Numbered from the stretch's first letter, positions 24,942 to 34,602 are shown. The stretch: 64,000 nucleotides of DNA from Ruminococcus sp. (GCA_030531185.1 JAUNOG010000002.1:1-64000); one strand, 5' to 3'. The notes: a model not told the origin generated them from the sequence alone. A program made the numbers and translations.

Positions 24942-27305
24942 ATGAATAAAGCACAATTTCAGTCGGAGCTTGCAAACGACTTAAAGCGCAAGTTTTCCGT
25001 AAACATTGAAAATGCATCTTCACAGCAGCTGCACGAGTGCATTTCCTCGGTCGTAATGGAGTACATTAACGAGGACTGGGAGACAAGCGTGGAAAATCAC
25101 CTTGCAAACAGACGGGCTATGTATCTTTCTATGGAATTTCTTATGGGCAGAGCAATATACAATAACCTGCTGTGTCTGGGAATTACCGAGGACGTTGACG
25201 AGGTCCTTAAAGCTCACGGAAGAAGTCTTGCCGAGCTTGAGGATATCGAGGACGCCGCTCTCGGCAACGGAGGTCTCGGCAGACTGGCGGCTTGTTTTCT
25301 CGACTCTGCGGCGGCGCACGATATTCCGCTGGACGGCTACGGCATACGCTACAAGTACGGACTTTTCAAGCAGGGTATCGAAAACGGTTTCCAGACCGAA
25401 TATGCCGACGACTGGCAGAGATACGGCGATCCTTGGTCAAAGCGCAGGGAGGAAGATACCGTTATTGTAAAGTACTCCGACCAGACCGTAAAGGCAGTTC
25501 CCTACGATATGCCTATAATCGGCTTCGGCACCAAGAACGTGGGAAATCTCCGTCTGTGGCAGGCTGAGGCTGTGGAGGAATTTAATTTTGCGGACTTCAA
25601 CAACGGCGACTTTGAAAAGGCGGCGGCGGAAAAAACTGCGGCGGAAAATATCTCAAAGGTGCTGTACCCCAACGATAATTTTGAGGCGGGAAAAATCCTC
25701 AGACTCAAACAGGAGTATTTCTTCTCTGCGGCAAGCGTTGCGGACGCTCTGAAAAAGCACAAGGAGCGTTTCGGTACTCTCGACAATTTTGCGGACTATG
25801 TGACAATTCAGCTTAACGACACTCACCCTGTTATCGCTATCCCCGAGCTTATAAGACAGCTTATTGCGGAGGGTTACGGCTTTGACAGCGCGTTTGAGAC
25901 AGCGCACAAGGTTTTCAACTACACCAACCACACCATTATGGCGGAGGCTCTTGAAAAGTGGGACAGCGGTCTTGTGGAAAGAATTCTCCCCGAAGTCTAC
26001 TCCGTAATTTTGCAGATAAACGAAAGATTTATAGGGGATATGTACGCTCTTGGTATGGATAAGGAGCAGATAAAGAAGATGTCCCCCATTGGCGGCGGAC
26101 AGGTCAAAATGGCGTTTATGGCTATTTATGTGTCCTCGTATGTTAACGGCGTGGCGGCTATCCATACGGAAATACTCAAGAACGACGCTCTTAAAGAGTG
26201 GTACGAGATATATCCCGAGCGTTTTCAGAACAAAACGAACGGTATCACTCAAAGACGCTGGCTTGCGCTGTGCAATCCCGAGCTTTCGGCGCTTATCACA
26301 AGACTGCTGGGCAGCGCAGACTGGGTAAAAGACCTCGGCGAGCTGAAAAAGCTTGAAAAGTACGCGGACGACGAAAACGTTCTCAAAGAGTTTATGGCTG
26401 TCAAGGAGGCTAAAAAATGCCAGCTTGCGGACTTTATAAAGTCCCACGACAACAAGGATATAGACCCCGAGTGGATATTCGATATTCAGATAAAGAGACT
26501 TCACGAATATAAGAGACAGCTCCTTAACGCCCTGTCGATACTCTACATTTATTTCGGCATAAAGGACGGTTCTATAAAGGACTTCACTCCTACAGTTTAT
26601 ATCTTCGGAGCAAAGTCCGCACCGGGCTACAGACGCGCAAAGGCTATCATCAAGCTTATCAACGAAATCGGCGATTTCGTCAATGCAGACCCCGACACCA
26701 AAGACCTGCTCCAAGTAGTGTTTGTACAGAATTATAACGTATCCTACGCCGAAAAGCTTGTATGCGCCGCAGATGTTTCGGAGCAGATCTCCACAGCGGG
26801 CACAGAGGCAAGCGGAACGGGCAATATGAAGCTTATGCTCAACGGAGCGTGTACGCTCGGTACCTACGACGGCGCAAACGTCGAGATAGCCGAAGAGGCA
26901 GGAGAAGAAAACAACTATATTTTCGGAGCAAGAGTTGAAGAGCTTGCTGAGATTATGCCCGAGTACGATCCGAGAGAAATTCTTTTCAGGGACGAAAAGA
27001 TCAGCCGCGTGCTCAATAAGCTCATTGACGGCACATTCTCCGACGGCGGAGTACCCTCAGATCAGGAGGGCAGCTTTAAGGAGCTTTACAAGGCTCTCAC
27101 CGACGGAGCAAGCTGGCACGTTCCCGACCATTATTATGTACTGGGTGATTTGACAAGCTATGTTCAGGCAAAGCTTAAAATGAACGCAGACTACAAGGAT
27201 AAGCTTGGCTACGCTAAGAAATGCTGGCTCAATATCTGCAATGCGGGCAAGTTCTCGTCCGACAGAACCATTAAAGATTACGCGGAGAATATCTGGAAAA
27301 TCTAA
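24942..27305 (+). CDS. glgP: Glycogen/maltodextrin phosphorylase
   Basis: GT35 phosphorylase that releases glucose-1-phosphate from alpha-1,4-glucans, using pyridoxal phosphate. The 787-aa length is usual. Family motifs are MEFLMGRAIYNNLL, ALGNGGLGRLAACFLDS, the substrate loop QLNDTHPVIAIPEL, and the PLP-lysine region EASGTGNMKLMLNG. ATG 24942 is chosen by the GAAAGGA site; an in-frame codon at 24888 overlaps the previous gene. Functionally coupled to malQ upstream. Confidence 0.95.
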   Translation: MNKAQFQSELANDLKRKFSVNIENASSQQLHECISSVVMEYINEDWETSVENHLANRRAMYLSMEFLMGRAIYNNLLCLGITEDVDEVLKAHGRSLAELEDIEDAALGNGGLGRLAACFLDSAAAHDIPLDGYGIRYKYGLFKQGIENGFQTEYADDWQRYGDPWSKRREEDTVIVKYSDQTVKAVPYDMPIIGFGTKNVGNLRLWQAEAVEEFNFADFNNGDFEKAAAEKTAAENISKVLYPNDNFEAGKILRLKQEYFFSAASVADALKKHKERFGTLDNFADYVTIQLNDTHPVIAIPELIRQLIAEGYGFDSAFETAHKVFNYTNHTIMAEALEKWDSGLVERILPEVYSVILQINERFIGDMYALGMDKEQIKKMSPIGGGQVKMAFMAIYVSSYVNGVAAIHTEILKNDALKEWYEIYPERFQNKTNGITQRRWLALCNPELSALITRLLGSADWVKDLGELKKLEKYADDENVLKEFMAVKEAKKCQLADFIKSHDNKDIDPEWIFDIQIKRLHEYKRQLLNALSILYIYFGIKDGSIKDFTPTVYIFGAKSAPGYRRAKAIIKLINEIGDFVNADPDTKDLLQVVFVQNYNVSYAEKLVCAADVSEQISTAGTEASGTGNMKLMLNGACTLGTYDGANVEIAEEAGEENNYIFGARVEELAEIMPEYDPREILFRDEKISRVLNKLIDGTFSDGGVPSDQEGSFKELYKALTDGASWHVPDHYYVLGDLTSYVQAKLKMNADYKDKLGYAKKCWLNICNAGKFSSDRTIKDYAENIWKI

Positions 27306-27329
27306 AAATTTGTATTTAGGAGAGTAAAA

Positions 27330-28946
27330 ATGATAACAGTTTCAAACGTAAGTCTTTCATTCGGAGGACAGCTTTTATTCAAGGACGTTGACCTTAAATT
27401 CACAAACGGCAACTGCTACGGAATTATCGGAGCAAACGGCGCGGGAAAGTCAACCTTTCTGAAAATTTTAAACGGCGAGATAGAGCCTACTACGGGCGAA
27501 GTCTCTATTTCCAAGGATGAGCGTCTTTCCGTCCTCAAGCAGGATCACTTCGCTTACGACGAATACACCGTACTGGATACCGTTATTATGGGCAACAAGC
27601 GTCTTTACGACATTATGAAGGAAAAGGACGAGCTTTACGCCAAGGAGGACTTTTCCGAGGAGGACGGCGACAGAGCGGGACAGCTTGAAAGCGAATTTGC
27701 GGAGCTTAACGGCTGGGAGGCTGAGTCGGACGTTTCCCGTCTCATTCAGGGCTTGGGTCTGCCCGAGGACATTCTCTATTCGCAGATGTCCTCACTTTCG
27801 GGTAATGAAAAGGTAAAGGTCCTTCTTGCGCAGGCTTTATTCGGAAATCCCGACATTATTATGCTTGACGAGCCTACCAATCATCTGGATATCGACGCTA
27901 TCCGCTGGCTGGAGGATTTTCTGGCGGACTATTTCGGAACGGTGCTTGTGGTCTCCCACGACAGACACTTCCTTAACAACGTCTGTACCCATATCGTGGA
28001 TATCGACTACACCAAGATCAAGATGTACGTGGGCAACTACGAATTCTGGTACGAGTCCTCGCAGCTTATGCAGAGAATGATGAAAAACCAGAACAAAAAG
28101 GCTGAGGAAAAAATCAAGGAATTACAGGAATTCATCAACCGTTTTTCGGCTAACAAGTCCAAATCAAAGCAGGCGACTGCAAGAAGAAAGCTGCTTGACA
28201 AGCTTACCGTCGAGGAAATGCCTGCCTCCTCGAGAAAGTACCCGTTCATCGGCTTTAATATAGACCGAGAGCTTGGCAAGGACGTGCTTAAAGTCAACGG
28301 TATATCCAAAACCGTGGACGGCGTTAAGCTGTTAAACAACGTGTCCTTTACACTGTCGAGAACGGACAAGGTGGCGTTTATCGGCGAGAGCGAGCAGGCT
28401 ATAACCGCTCTGTTCAAAATTCTTGCGGAGGAGGACGAGCCGGACGAGGGTACGATAAAGTGGGGCGTTTCGACCTCCCGCTCTTACTTCCCTGTGGACA
28501 ACTCCGCTTACTTCAACGGTCACGACGAGAGCATTGTGGACTGGATAAGACCATACTCCACCTCGGAGGTAACGGACACGTTTCTGCGCGGCTTTTTAGG
28601 CAGAATGCTTTTCACGGGCGACGAGATATACAAGCCCGTAAAGGTTCTTTCGGGAGGAGAAAAGGTAAGGTGTATGTTCAGCCGTATGATGCTGTTCGGC
28701 TCGAACGTCATTATGCTTGACAGACCTACAAATCACCTCGATCTGGAGTCTATCACAGCTGTCAACAACGGTCTCAGGGACTTCAAGGGCGTTGTGATCT
28801 TTGCCTCCCACGACCACGAGATAGTGCAGACGGTAGCTAACCGCATAATCGAGATAACTCCCGACGGCTGTATCGACAGGCAGGGCACGTATGAGGAATT
28901 CCTCGAATGGAGACGCGAGCACGGTATGAAGTCGTTTATCGAGTAA
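27330..28946 (+). CDS. ABC-F family ATPase with degenerate second nucleotide-binding domain
   Basis: A soluble 538-aa protein with two ATPase domains and no membrane part, of the ABC-F group that acts on ribosomes. Domain 1 is complete: GANGAGKST (34-42) and IIMLDEPTNHLD. Domain 2 is eroded: the Walker A region reads GESEQAITALFKIL (about 352), without Gly-Lys-Ser/Thr, and the Walker B catalytic Glu is replaced by Arg (LDRPTNHLD, R465). Signature LSGGEKVR is kept. Relatives of the YbiT/YkpA branch often have an atypical second Walker A, so part of this is family-wide; the Glu-to-Arg change is more striking. Resistance or translation-factor function cannot be told apart. Confidence 0.85.
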   Translation: MITVSNVSLSFGGQLLFKDVDLKFTNGNCYGIIGANGAGKSTFLKILNGEIEPTTGEVSISKDERLSVLKQDHFAYDEYTVLDTVIMGNKRLYDIMKEKDELYAKEDFSEEDGDRAGQLESEFAELNGWEAESDVSRLIQGLGLPEDILYSQMSSLSGNEKVKVLLAQALFGNPDIIMLDEPTNHLDIDAIRWLEDFLADYFGTVLVVSHDRHFLNNVCTHIVDIDYTKIKMYVGNYEFWYESSQLMQRMMKNQNKKAEEKIKELQEFINRFSANKSKSKQATARRKLLDKLTVEEMPASSRKYPFIGFNIDRELGKDVLKVNGISKTVDGVKLLNNVSFTLSRTDKVAFIGESEQAITALFKILAEEDEPDEGTIKWGVSTSRSYFPVDNSAYFNGHDESIVDWIRPYSTSEVTDTFLRGFLGRMLFTGDEIYKPVKVLSGGEKVRCMFSRMMLFGSNVIMLDRPTNHLDLESITAVNNGLRDFKGVVIFASHDHEIVQTVANRIIEITPDGCIDRQGTYEEFLEWRREHGMKSFIE

Positions 28947-28977
28947 ACCTAAACGAGCGGTTAAAAGGAGAATTGCC

Positions 28978-29250
28978 ATGGTATATAAAATTTCCGGCAA
29001 AACCTTAGTATGGGATTTTGACCCCAACGAAACCAATGCCGCAAACCTCAGAGATAATAACTTATACCTTACGGACGGCTCTGGAATTATATGGAATATG
29101 AGCGATACGGTAAAAAGCGGCGACTGCTGTACAAGTGTTAATATAATGTCAAACGATACGTTTTATTTCTACACCTTTTGGGGTTTCGGCGTCTATATGA
29201 GGGTAGAAAAAGATGGAGTAAAGTGTATTAAAAAATCGCTTTTAAAATGA
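28978..29250 (+). CDS. Hypothetical protein, 90 aa
   Basis: Small soluble beta-rich protein (MVYKISGKTLVWDFDPNE...) with no known motif. AAAGGAG lies 8 nt before ATG 28978, so it is probably expressed, 31 nt after the ABC-F gene. Function unknown. Confidence 0.6.
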   Translation: MVYKISGKTLVWDFDPNETNAANLRDNNLYLTDGSGIIWNMSDTVKSGDCCTSVNIMSNDTFYFYTFWGFGVYMRVEKDGVKCIKKSLLK

Positions 29251-29296
29251 AATCTATATGATTCCTTAAACGTTCCTTAAGATTTATAATATCGGC

Positions 29297-29325
29297 TTGA
29301 AAAATTCCTCCTTTTGATTTATTAT
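29297..29325 (+). promoter_or_regulatory. Promoter of the 193-aa protein gene
   Basis: TTGAAA, 17 bp, TATTAT, 20 nt before the ATG at 29346. Confidence 0.6.
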
Positions 29326-29345
29326 TATTAAAAGGGGGAATTTTT

Positions 29346-29927
29346 ATGGCAGAGGAAAGACTGATGAAATTTTCCGAACGGCAGGAAAACGAAAAAAACT
29401 TGAAAAATAAGAAATACCGCTTGTTGAAAATATGTATATTTTTAGGAATTATCCTTTTGCCCTTTACATTTTGGTTAATTATGAATATCGCTTACAGCTT
29501 TACCCAAGTTCCCGACGGTCTTACGGCACAGCAGACAGTCGAGAAGTATTTTAAGTATTGGGACAGCGAAAATCAAAAAGGACAAAATTTAATTTTAACC
29601 GATTATTTAGCAGCCGAATATGTTCCAAAGGACGGCGCATTGGTAACCAGCGGAAACAGACGTAATCTAAAATGGAATGAAAGCTTTTCCTTTCACAATT
29701 TGAGAGATGATGTAAAAATAACGGAAATAACTCAATGTAAAAATGTTCCCGACAGCAAACGATATGATAGCTTTGCGGAAACGGTCGTTTTTTCAGTATG
29801 TTACAGTAAATCGATTGATGACGTCTGGCAGGGCTTAACAAAGGGACAAAATTTTACATACGTATGCGTATGCAGGGAAACGGAAAATTCTCCTTGGAGG
29901 ATAGACGACTTTTTCACAGGCTGGTAA
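29346..29927 (+). CDS. Membrane-anchored DUF4829-like protein, 193 aa
   Basis: A charged N-terminus of about 30 residues precedes one membrane helix (about 31-55). The outside domain contains TAQQTVEKYFKYWDSENQKG, close to the opening of DUF4829 and NTF2-like domains. Such domains occur in many lipoprotein-like proteins of Firmicutes without assigned function. GGGGGAA serves as ribosome site. It has its own promoter and is monocistronic. Confidence 0.68.
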   Translation: MAEERLMKFSERQENEKNLKNKKYRLLKICIFLGIILLPFTFWLIMNIAYSFTQVPDGLTAQQTVEKYFKYWDSENQKGQNLILTDYLAAEYVPKDGALVTSGNRRNLKWNESFSFHNLRDDVKITEITQCKNVPDSKRYDSFAETVVFSVCYSKSIDDVWQGLTKGQNFTYVCVCRETENSPWRIDDFFTGW

Positions 29928-29964
29928 TCCCCAAAAAAGTTTATCCAAGTTTTCCGTTTTCTAT

Positions 29965-29993
29965 TGACATTAAAACAAAAAAGGAATATAATT
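29965..29993 (+). promoter_or_regulatory. Promoter of the sialate esterase gene
   Basis: TTGACA, 17 bp, TATAAT. Predicted start near 30000, immediately before a 12-bp hairpin. Confidence 0.85.
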
Positions 29994-30000
29994 GTAATAG

Positions 30001-30045
30001 CACAAGGAGATATACGGCGCAGGCTCTGTATCTCCTTTTCTTGTG
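30001..30045 (+). promoter_or_regulatory. 5'-end hairpin in the esterase leader
   Basis: Inverted arms CACAAGGAGATA (30001-30012) and TATCTCCTT (30029-30037) followed by TTCTTGTG. The transcript would begin with this stem. It is either an mRNA 5' stabiliser or a weak attenuator; the T-run is interrupted. Confidence 0.55.
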
Positions 30046-30082
30046 AAACAAGAAAATTATTGAAAATGACGGAGGAATAAAA

Positions 30083-31585
30083 ATGCTTAAAGCTGCACAG
30101 ATTTTCAGCAATAATATGGTTTTGCAGAGAGATAAAAATATCGCCGTATGGGGCAGAGGCGAGGACGGAAAGACCGTAAGCGTTACCCTTAACGGCGTGA
30201 CAAAAACAGCCGCAGTCAAGGAGGGCAAATGGTCTCTCGAACTGCCTCCGATGAGCGCAGGCGGGGAATACCAAATGGTCGTCACCGACGGAACGGAAAC
30301 TATTACATTCTGCCGTGTCGTTATCGGCGAGGTCTGGCTCTGCGGCGGACAGTCCAATATGGAGCTTGAACTTCAGAACGCCAAGGACGGCAAGGAAATT
30401 TTAAGTACTCTTGACGAAAGCTGCGGAGTTCGTTTTTACTACACTCCAAAGGTAGGTACGGAGGAAGAGGCTGAAAAGCAGGGAGCGAACACCTGCTGGA
30501 ACACAGCGTCCACCGAAAGCGCAAAGGCTTGGAGCGCGGTAGGTTTCCACTTTGCGAGAAAGCTTTCCAGGGAGCTGGGCGTGACCATCGGACTTATCGG
30601 CTGTAACTGGGGCGGAACGTCCGCTTCAAGCTGGGTGGATAAGGAGACCCTTGAAAACGACAAGACCATTTCAAGCTACATAGAGGAATACAACGAAAAA
30701 ATCAAGGGCAAGACCCTCGAACAGCAAATTCAGGAATACCGTGATTATGAAAAATACCACGAGGAATGGTGCAGAAAAGAGCAGGAATGCTACAAGCAGG
30801 AGCCGGGTATGAGCTGGACGAAGGTCTGCGAGATATGCGGCGAAAATAAATGGCCGGGACCTCTCAATGAAATAAATCCGTTCAGACCTGCGGGTATGTA
30901 TCACAATATGCTGATGAGAGTTTGTCCGTACACGTTAAAGGGATTTCTGTACTATCAGGGCGAGTCCGACGACCATAAGCCCGACAGCTATTACAGACTT
31001 TTCACAAGTCTTATTTCCCTTTGGAGAGAAAAGTGGGGAGACGACACTCTGCCGTTTATAATGGTTCAGCTCCCGATGTTCAAGTATGCAGCCGACCCCG
31101 ATTACAAGCACTGGTGCAAGATACGTTCGGCACAGATGAAAGCGTTCAGGACGGTCAAGAACACGGGTATTGCTGTAATTTCCGACTGCGGCGAGTTTGA
31201 CAACATTCACCCTCTGGACAAACAGCCCGTAGGCGAAAGACTTTGCCTGCAAGCGGAAAAGCTCTGCTACGGTATGGACGTAAAGGCGTTCGGTCCGCTG
31301 TATAAGTCCTATATCGTCAAGGACGGCGGCATTGAGCTAAGCTTTGACTATGCGGAAAACGGCTTTGTCATCAAGGGCGAAAAGCCTATGGGCTTTGAAA
31401 TTTCAGGCGAGGACGGCAATTTCGTGACTGCCGATATTAAGATCGACGGTTCAAAGATATTCGTAAGCTCCCCTGAGATCGCAGAGCCGAGATATGTGCG
31501 CTACAACTGGTTCAACTACGCAGAGGTAACTATTTACAACGAAACGGGCATTCCTCTTGCGCCGTTCAGCACTTTTGATGAATGA
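30083..31585 (+). CDS. Sialate O-acetylesterase family protein (SGNH hydrolase)
   Basis: A 500-aa SGNH-fold esterase expected to remove O-acetyl groups from sialic acids or related glycans. Typical motifs are GQSNMELEL (catalytic Ser, about residue 90), GLIGCNWGGTSASSWV, and LKGFLYYQGESD, with an HPLDKQPVGERL block that supplies the catalytic His. The N-terminus begins MLKAAQIFSNNMVLQRD, the usual beta domain of the family. There is no signal peptide, so it acts inside the cell on imported sugars. Single gene with its own promoter and terminator. Confidence 0.88.
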   Translation: MLKAAQIFSNNMVLQRDKNIAVWGRGEDGKTVSVTLNGVTKTAAVKEGKWSLELPPMSAGGEYQMVVTDGTETITFCRVVIGEVWLCGGQSNMELELQNAKDGKEILSTLDESCGVRFYYTPKVGTEEEAEKQGANTCWNTASTESAKAWSAVGFHFARKLSRELGVTIGLIGCNWGGTSASSWVDKETLENDKTISSYIEEYNEKIKGKTLEQQIQEYRDYEKYHEEWCRKEQECYKQEPGMSWTKVCEICGENKWPGPLNEINPFRPAGMYHNMLMRVCPYTLKGFLYYQGESDDHKPDSYYRLFTSLISLWREKWGDDTLPFIMVQLPMFKYAADPDYKHWCKIRSAQMKAFRTVKNTGIAVISDCGEFDNIHPLDKQPVGERLCLQAEKLCYGMDVKAFGPLYKSYIVKDGGIELSFDYAENGFVIKGEKPMGFEISGEDGNFVTADIKIDGSKIFVSSPEIAEPRYVRYNWFNYAEVTIYNETGIPLAPFSTFDE

Positions 31586-31594
31586 TATAAATGG

Positions 31595-31630
31595 AAACAG
31601 GGCAGTCGGTTATATCGGCTACCCTGTTTT
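31595..31630. terminator. Bidirectional intrinsic terminator
   Basis: Stem AAACAGGG...CCCTGTTTT with an extended GTAGCC/GGCTAC-like inner pairing, between convergent genes. Confidence 0.82.
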
Positions 31631-31637
31631 GTTAATT

Positions 31638-32006
31638 TTATTTATAGGTATGTGTACCCCATTTGAAATATTCGTCCAATCTTAAATTTATAATGTCTTG
31701 CATATATTTATCATTACTTATGTGCTGTTGCAGTTCATTAATTGCATTTTCCTTATATTTGTCAATAAAATAAGCAGCTAACTTTTCGGCAATATGACTC
31801 CTTGGATTATATGAAAATATAAAATTAATCGATGCAATAACGGGAATTCCAAAAGCTATGACCATAAATAATGTCAGTCTGTCAATATAAACCAAAACAC
31901 CGACAATTATCATAGCGATCGCTATAATATAAGATATGGGTAAAAAAGCAATGCTTAAAATATTATAAACCTTAGCCCGTTTATATCTCTTCAGTAAGCT
32001 TTCCAT
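31638..32006 (-). CDS. Hypothetical membrane protein, 122 aa
   Basis: Two adjacent hydrophobic helices (about residues 15-60) lie between a basic N-terminus MESLLKRYKRAKVYN and a polar C-terminal half rich in Lys and Gln. Start ATG 32006 has GGGG about 10 nt upstream; a TTG at 32024 is possible. Base use is more AT-rich than neighbouring genes. No recognised family. Confidence 0.55.
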   Translation of the reverse strand: MESLLKRYKRAKVYNILSIAFLPISYIIAIAMIIVGVLVYIDRLTLFMVIAFGIPVIASINFIFSYNPRSHIAEKLAAYFIDKYKENAINELQQHISNDKYMQDIINLRLDEYFKWGTHTYK

Positions 32007-32122
32007 ATTTTCGTTACCCCACAATAAATCGGAAATTATGGTTCTCCTGCAAGCTGCAAATATATTATATCACAAACCGTGATCTGTATAAAATTTACAT
32101 TCCAATTCTATTATAATGACTG

Positions 32123-32461
32123 TCAGTTAATACCCTCCGCAAAGGTGATAGGAACGCCGAAAAGCACACCTGCATTAGGTACCGAAAGGTCGCCTGTAAT
32201 GTCAATTATTGCTTTTTTCGCAACATCGACCTGTTCGTCCTGAACGGCTACAAAAATGGTCTTTCCTTTCTGTGCGTCGTCTTCGCCGTTAAGAATTGAG
32301 CGCAGTACGCCTATCATAGGCAGATTATCCATACCAGAAATCGACTTCGCCATTCCAACACTGTCGATACAAGTACCGCCGCGTATTCCCGCCTGTGCAA
32401 GAGATTTCATAATTTCGTCCACAAGCTCCACTCTCTTGATTACTAAAAACAATAATTGCAT
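32123..32461 (-). CDS. PII-like small signalling protein, 112 aa
   Basis: A ferredoxin-like alpha/beta protein similar in layout to nitrogen-regulatory PII proteins: MQLLFLVIKRVELVDEIMKSL at the start, a central loop (about 38-60) where PII has its T-loop, and KTIFVAVQDEQVDVAKKAI in the second half. The uridylylation Tyr of classical PII is not evident. AAAGGAAG precedes the ATG. It follows prmA by 47 nt on the same strand. Ligand unknown. Confidence 0.65.
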   Translation of the reverse strand: MQLLFLVIKRVELVDEIMKSLAQAGIRGGTCIDSVGMAKSISGMDNLPMIGVLRSILNGEDDAQKGKTIFVAVQDEQVDVAKKAIIDITGDLSVPNAGVLFGVPITFAEGIN

Positions 32462-32508
32462 TTTTATCTTCCTTTCCCATATGATTTTTATGTATTGTTG
32501 TAACCGAT

Positions 32509-33474
32509 TTACTTTGTAAAAGAGGCCGCTGCCCAGTCCTCCTTTTCACGTATTTCATTAAGCTTAAAGCCCTGAGCTTTGATAACGTCAAGCACCTCGT
32601 CCTTGCGGCTGTCGATAATCCCCGACACGATAAGAGTACCGCCGTCTCTGATAAATCCCGAGAAACTGCCGCTCATACCGATAAGGACGTCCGCCACAAT
32701 GTTGGCGCACAGTAAATCATAGCCCGTTCCAAGCTTGGAAACAAGCTCCTTATCCTCGATAATATTTCCGCAGTAGGCAGTATAAACGTCCTCGGGAATA
32801 TTATTCTTCGCCGCATTCTCCTTAGCTATTTTTACGGAGTTCTCATCAATATCAACCGCCGCTGCGCTCTTTGCGCCCAGCAGAATGCCGCCAATGGAAA
32901 GAATACCGCTGCCGCAGCCCAGATCGAGTATTCTGTCGCCGTCGGAGATATTTTTCTCTAAAAGCTCAAGACAAAGCTGAGTTGTATTATGCTGTCCCGT
33001 ACCAAAGCTTGACGCGGGATCAATTTCGAGTATCTTTCGCTTTTCGTCGGGCGCCGCCTTTTCCCACGACGGCTTAATAAGCAGCTTTTCGCCTATGCAA
33101 AGCGGCTTGAAGTACTGTTTCCAGTTATTAGCCCAGTCCTCTTCCTTGACGTTTTTAAGCTCGTATTCAAGTCTGCCGAACTTGTTTTCAGCGTCTCTGC
33201 CTTTGAGGGCTTTAAGCTCAAGCTTTACAGCCTCCAGATTTTCAAGACCCTGAGCGTTTTCGGGAAGATAAACGGTAACTGTAGTCTCGCAGTCTCTCAG
33301 ACCCATAAGGTCGTCGTCAATGTAATCCCAATTAGCGTCCTTGTCGTTTAAAAAGTCTCGGAAATCCTGAGCGTCCTTAATTACAAAGCCGTTAATGCCC
33401 ATTCCCAGCAGACTTCCCGTAACAGCCTCTATACCCTCGGTAGTGGTAAAAATATCAAGCTCGACCCAATTCAT
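32509..33474 (-). CDS. prmA: Ribosomal protein L11 methyltransferase
   Basis: SAM-dependent methyltransferase that trimethylates ribosomal protein L11. The 321-aa length is usual. The SAM-binding motif ILDLGCGSGILSIGG (about 175-190), the preceding DPASSFGTGQHNTTQLCLE, and the NIVADVLIGM region are all typical of PrmA. The N-terminal L11-recognition domain begins MNWVELDIFTTTEG. GGATAATTCG precedes the ATG. It is followed by the PII-like gene. Housekeeping. Confidence 0.93.
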   Translation of the reverse strand: MNWVELDIFTTTEGIEAVTGSLLGMGINGFVIKDAQDFRDFLNDKDANWDYIDDDLMGLRDCETTVTVYLPENAQGLENLEAVKLELKALKGRDAENKFGRLEYELKNVKEEDWANNWKQYFKPLCIGEKLLIKPSWEKAAPDEKRKILEIDPASSFGTGQHNTTQLCLELLEKNISDGDRILDLGCGSGILSIGGILLGAKSAAAVDIDENSVKIAKENAAKNNIPEDVYTAYCGNIIEDKELVSKLGTGYDLLCANIVADVLIGMSGSFSGFIRDGGTLIVSGIIDSRKDEVLDVIKAQGFKLNEIREKEDWAAASFTK

Positions 33475-33615
33475 AACGAATTATCCTTTCGGTAAAATAT
33501 AATACATTTATTATAACACATTTTTCTCTCTTTGTAAAGTAGATTTTACAAAAATATTTGAGTAACTTAAATATTGATTTTTAGCAATATTAAACAAAAG
33601 TCATTTTTCAACAAA

Positions 33616-33648
33616 AATCGGACTGCCGATTTTACGACAGTCCGATTT
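33616..33648 (-). terminator. Intrinsic terminator of the second sigma/anti-sigma operon
   Basis: Minus-strand stem AATCGGACTG... / CAGTCCGATT followed by TTTGTTG, 10 nt after the stop of the anti-sigma-like gene. Confidence 0.8.
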
Positions 33649-33657
33649 GTTATTTTC

Positions 33658-34602
33658 TTACTGCTTGGTATAGATCACTCCGTCAAGCTCCAGAGCGGTA
33701 TAATCATCCAGATTCAATACTTCTCCGAAAATTATAAAACTGATATAATTAACATCATCAGGTGAACTTGAGCCTGCTTGTCTCATATCTGATTCCCTAC
33801 ACTCGCCGTCATAGGTTATAAACGTAGCTGTGCAATCGTGTATCTGCTTTGTACCGCTTAAAGTAAGAGGAGTTACCTTTAGCACATCTCCGTCGTCACT
33901 GACAAATTCAGTGTAGCTTATATTATTGTTCAGATCAATATCCGAAAGCACCAATTCCTCGCCCCTTACGCATTTGATAACAATATCCGCAGGTGCGGGA
34001 TTATCGTCCATTTCAATATTAACCAACACCGAGCAAGCGCCGTATTGTGCACAATCTTCGCTTATTGTAGGCATATAGCCATAGCCTTGAAAAGGTCTTG
34101 GTGCGTCCGCTGTATGAGGCAGCCCTGCTGTATAAATTTCAAGAGAACTTAACGGGCCGAACATTGAAGCGTCTATGCATTTTTGCCCCTCCTCGTTAAG
34201 CCCCTCTATAGTGAGCACCATAACTGCTATCGTACCGTCCGATATTGTGGTGTCCGCAGTGACCCTAAAGAACTCGTTTTCCGCGCTGGGCTGAGCAGTT
34301 ATGTCCTGACTTTCCAGGACTTCCGCTGCGCCCTCTCCGAGATATCCGTCCACGTTTTCTCTGTGCATAATGCTTACTGCCGCCGCGCCTGCCGAAACAG
34401 TAAGCGTTACCGCCGCCGCTATTGCCGCCGCTGTTACAAACGGCTTTCTTAATTTTGTCTTTTTACTCATAACAATACCGTCCTTTCTTTCTGTTGTCTG
34501 CATTAGCTGTCTGTACTCTGACAGCAGATTTTCAAGTCCCTGTTCCTTTGTCTGATCGGACATCTTAATTGAACCGTATGCTTTTCTGATCCTATCATTC
34601 AT
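33658..34602 (-). CDS. Anti-sigma-factor-like membrane protein, 314 aa
   Basis: A cytoplasmic N-terminal region of about 55 residues (MNDRIRKAYGSIKMSDQTKEQ...) precedes one membrane helix (PFVTAAAIAAAVTLTVSAGA) and an outside domain of about 230 residues. It overlaps the 3' end of the sigma gene by 8 nt, so translation is coupled. The layout matches the 17262-18449 protein, and both are probably membrane-bound controllers of their adjacent sigma factor. The ATG at 34602 is chosen as the start nearest the sigma stop. Function inferred from position. Confidence 0.7.
   Translation of the reverse strand: MNDRIRKAYGSIKMSDQTKEQGLENLLSEYRQLMQTTERKDGIVMSKKTKLRKPFVTAAAIAAAVTLTVSAGAAAVSIMHRENVDGYLGEGAAEVLESQDITAQPSAENEFFRVTADTTISDGTIAVMVLTIEGLNEEGQKCIDASMFGPLSSLEIYTAGLPHTADAPRPFQGYGYMPTISEDCAQYGACSVLVNIEMDDNPAPADIVIKCVRGEELVLSDIDLNNNISYTEFVSDDGDVLKVTPLTLSGTKQIHDCTATFITYDGECRESDMRQAGSSSPDDVNYISFIIFGEVLNLDDYTALELDGVIYTKQ

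Noticed and set aside
25653..26714. Long open frame (353 codons) on the minus strand opposite glgP
   Set aside because: glgP is a clear full-length phosphorylase in the same DNA. The antisense frame has no ribosome site, no family motif, and arises from codon bias.
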